Below, in pieces: positions 4,953 through 5,459 of a DNA stretch of 5,459 nt. The stretch comes from Actinomycetota bacterium. GTDB taxonomy: Bacteria; Actinomycetota; Thermoleophilia; Gaiellales; Gaiellaceae. The position numbers and the translations under genes were made by a program. Numbering within the stretch: the stretch's first letter is position 1; each line of letters begins with the position of its first letter. Below the pieces are notes generated by a model. It was given only the letters and a program-made list of their open reading frames with translations. It was not told where the DNA came from and did no database searches. Where the stretch lies: assembly GCA_013812265.1 (NCBI GenBank), contig JACCTQ010000366.1, positions 1-5,459 of the forward strand. The letters are read 5' to 3'.

Positions 4953-5348
4953 CTAACGCCTGCGGGCGCGTTCCATGCGGCGCCGCTCGGCCCGGTTCGT
5001 GGGCTCGGGCATTGCCCCCTGCTCCTTCGCTGCCTCCAGATATGCGCGCCGCTCGGCCGCGGACAGCTGGCTCAAGGCGGACTGGGCGCGTTGCGGATCG
5101 CGCGTTGCACCGAGCCGTTCCAGCTTGCTTACCGCGCTAGCGAGCTCCGGGTTCGCGCGCTCGAGCGCGGCCTTCGTGAGCCGCTGCATGAAGCGCCCGA
5201 TCAGCGGTGCCCTTGAGAGGCCGGCAATGATCGGCCGCAGGTAGCGCCCGCCCTGGATGCGGCCCAGGACGGCGAACAGCGCGACGATCAGGAGCAGTCC
5301 GCCGAGGATGTAGAGGGGGATGAAGTAAGTCCACATCGCGGCGGCCAT
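4953..5348 (-). CDS. Single-pass membrane protein with arginine-rich C-terminal tail, unknown function
   Basis: A 131-residue protein that I do not recognise. Residues 7-29 (from TYFIPLYILGG to AVLG) form one strong hydrophobic helix. A basic stretch after it (R30, R35, R38) suggests that the C-terminal part is cytoplasmic. Residues 55-112 are predicted to be mostly helical and charged (RLTKAALERANPELASAV, LSQLSAAERRAYLEAAKEQG). The last 14 residues (118-131) carry eight arginines, NRAERRRMERARRR, which might bind nucleic acid or acidic lipid; this is inference. The ATG at 5348 gives the longest product; an ATG at 5336 (Met5) is equally possible and keeps the helix intact. The gene starts 18 nt after the stop of a rhodanese-like gene on the same strand, so the two may be cotranscribed. 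A TACTAT sequence at 5352-5347 could also be a -10 box for the 5336 start. Confidence 0.72.
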   Translation of the reverse strand: MAAAMWTYFIPLYILGGLLLIVALFAVLGRIQGGRYLRPIIAGLSRAPLIGRFMQRLTKAALERANPELASAVSKLERLGATRDPQRAQSALSQLSAAERRAYLEAAKEQGAMPEPTNRAERRRMERARRR

Positions 5349-5366
5349 AGTAGCGGTGTCTGGTCC

Positions 5367-5459
5367 TCAGCTTCTCGGGATCCCGCCGCCCTCGAGAGGC
5401 AGGCCGGCTTCCACCCAGTCGCGCTTACCGCCGGCGTACTGGCTGACGTTCGCGTACCC
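5367..5459 (-). CDS. Rhodanese-like domain protein, C-terminal fragment (N-terminus off right edge)
   Basis: The last 30 codons of a gene entering from the right edge, ending in TGA at 5369-5367. The peptide contains YANVSQYAGGKRDWVEAGLP followed by LEGGGIPRS. The pattern of a hydrophobic strand, GG, a charged residue, W, and then AGLP-L/V is the usual C-terminal end of the rhodanese fold (final helix after the edge strand). The catalytic cysteine loop lies outside the window, so sulfurtransferase activity cannot be judged. It is upstream of the single-pass membrane protein gene by 18 nt, a possible two-gene operon. Confidence 0.7.
   Translation of the reverse strand, partial: GYANVSQYAGGKRDWVEAGLPLEGGGIPRS

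Overview
The window is GC-rich (GC clearly above AT, codon third positions nearly all G or C) and looks like chromosomal DNA of a high-GC actinobacterium. Three things point that way: a cyclase fused to a STAND-type ATPase, -10-like hexamers sitting 6 to 8 nt before start codons with no Shine-Dalgarno sequence (leaderless transcripts), and short GC-rich intergenic hairpins. A Thermoleophilia-type lineage (Solirubrobacterales or Gaiellales) is my best guess. It rests on gene style only, not on a marker gene.

Layout, left to right. (1) 1-1350, minus: the N-terminal 450 codons of a zinc-ribbon / class III nucleotide cyclase / STAND ATPase signalling protein, whose C-terminus lies beyond the left edge. 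(2) 1351-1630: its promoter, then a palindromic MITE-like element of about 169 bp with perfect 21-bp terminal inverted repeats flush with TTAA. (3) 1631-1891, plus: a small single-pass membrane protein with a strong ribosome binding site. (4) 1892-2018: convergent intergenic region with an 11-bp GC hairpin and two diverged copies of a short repeat. (5) 2019-3656, minus: an ABC-F ATPase. (6) 3657-3676: a 20-bp divergent intergenic region that must serve two genes. (7) 3677-4432, plus: a GNAT-like acetyltransferase, followed by an intrinsic terminator that overlaps the next promoter. (8) 4490-4891, plus: a small secreted protein with four cysteines. (9) 4953-5348, minus: a single-pass membrane protein with an arginine-rich tail, directly downstream of (10) 5367-5459, minus: the last 30 codons of a rhodanese-like protein that enters from the right edge.

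The genes do not form one pathway. Apart from the rhodanese and membrane-protein pair, which may be cotranscribed, strands alternate and each gene appears to have its own promoter. No defence system, CRISPR array, tRNA, rRNA or transposase gene is visible. The most distinctive item is the non-coding palindromic element at 1402-1570. After that come the altered D-loop region in the first ABC-F ATPase site and the repeated leaderless-promoter layout.
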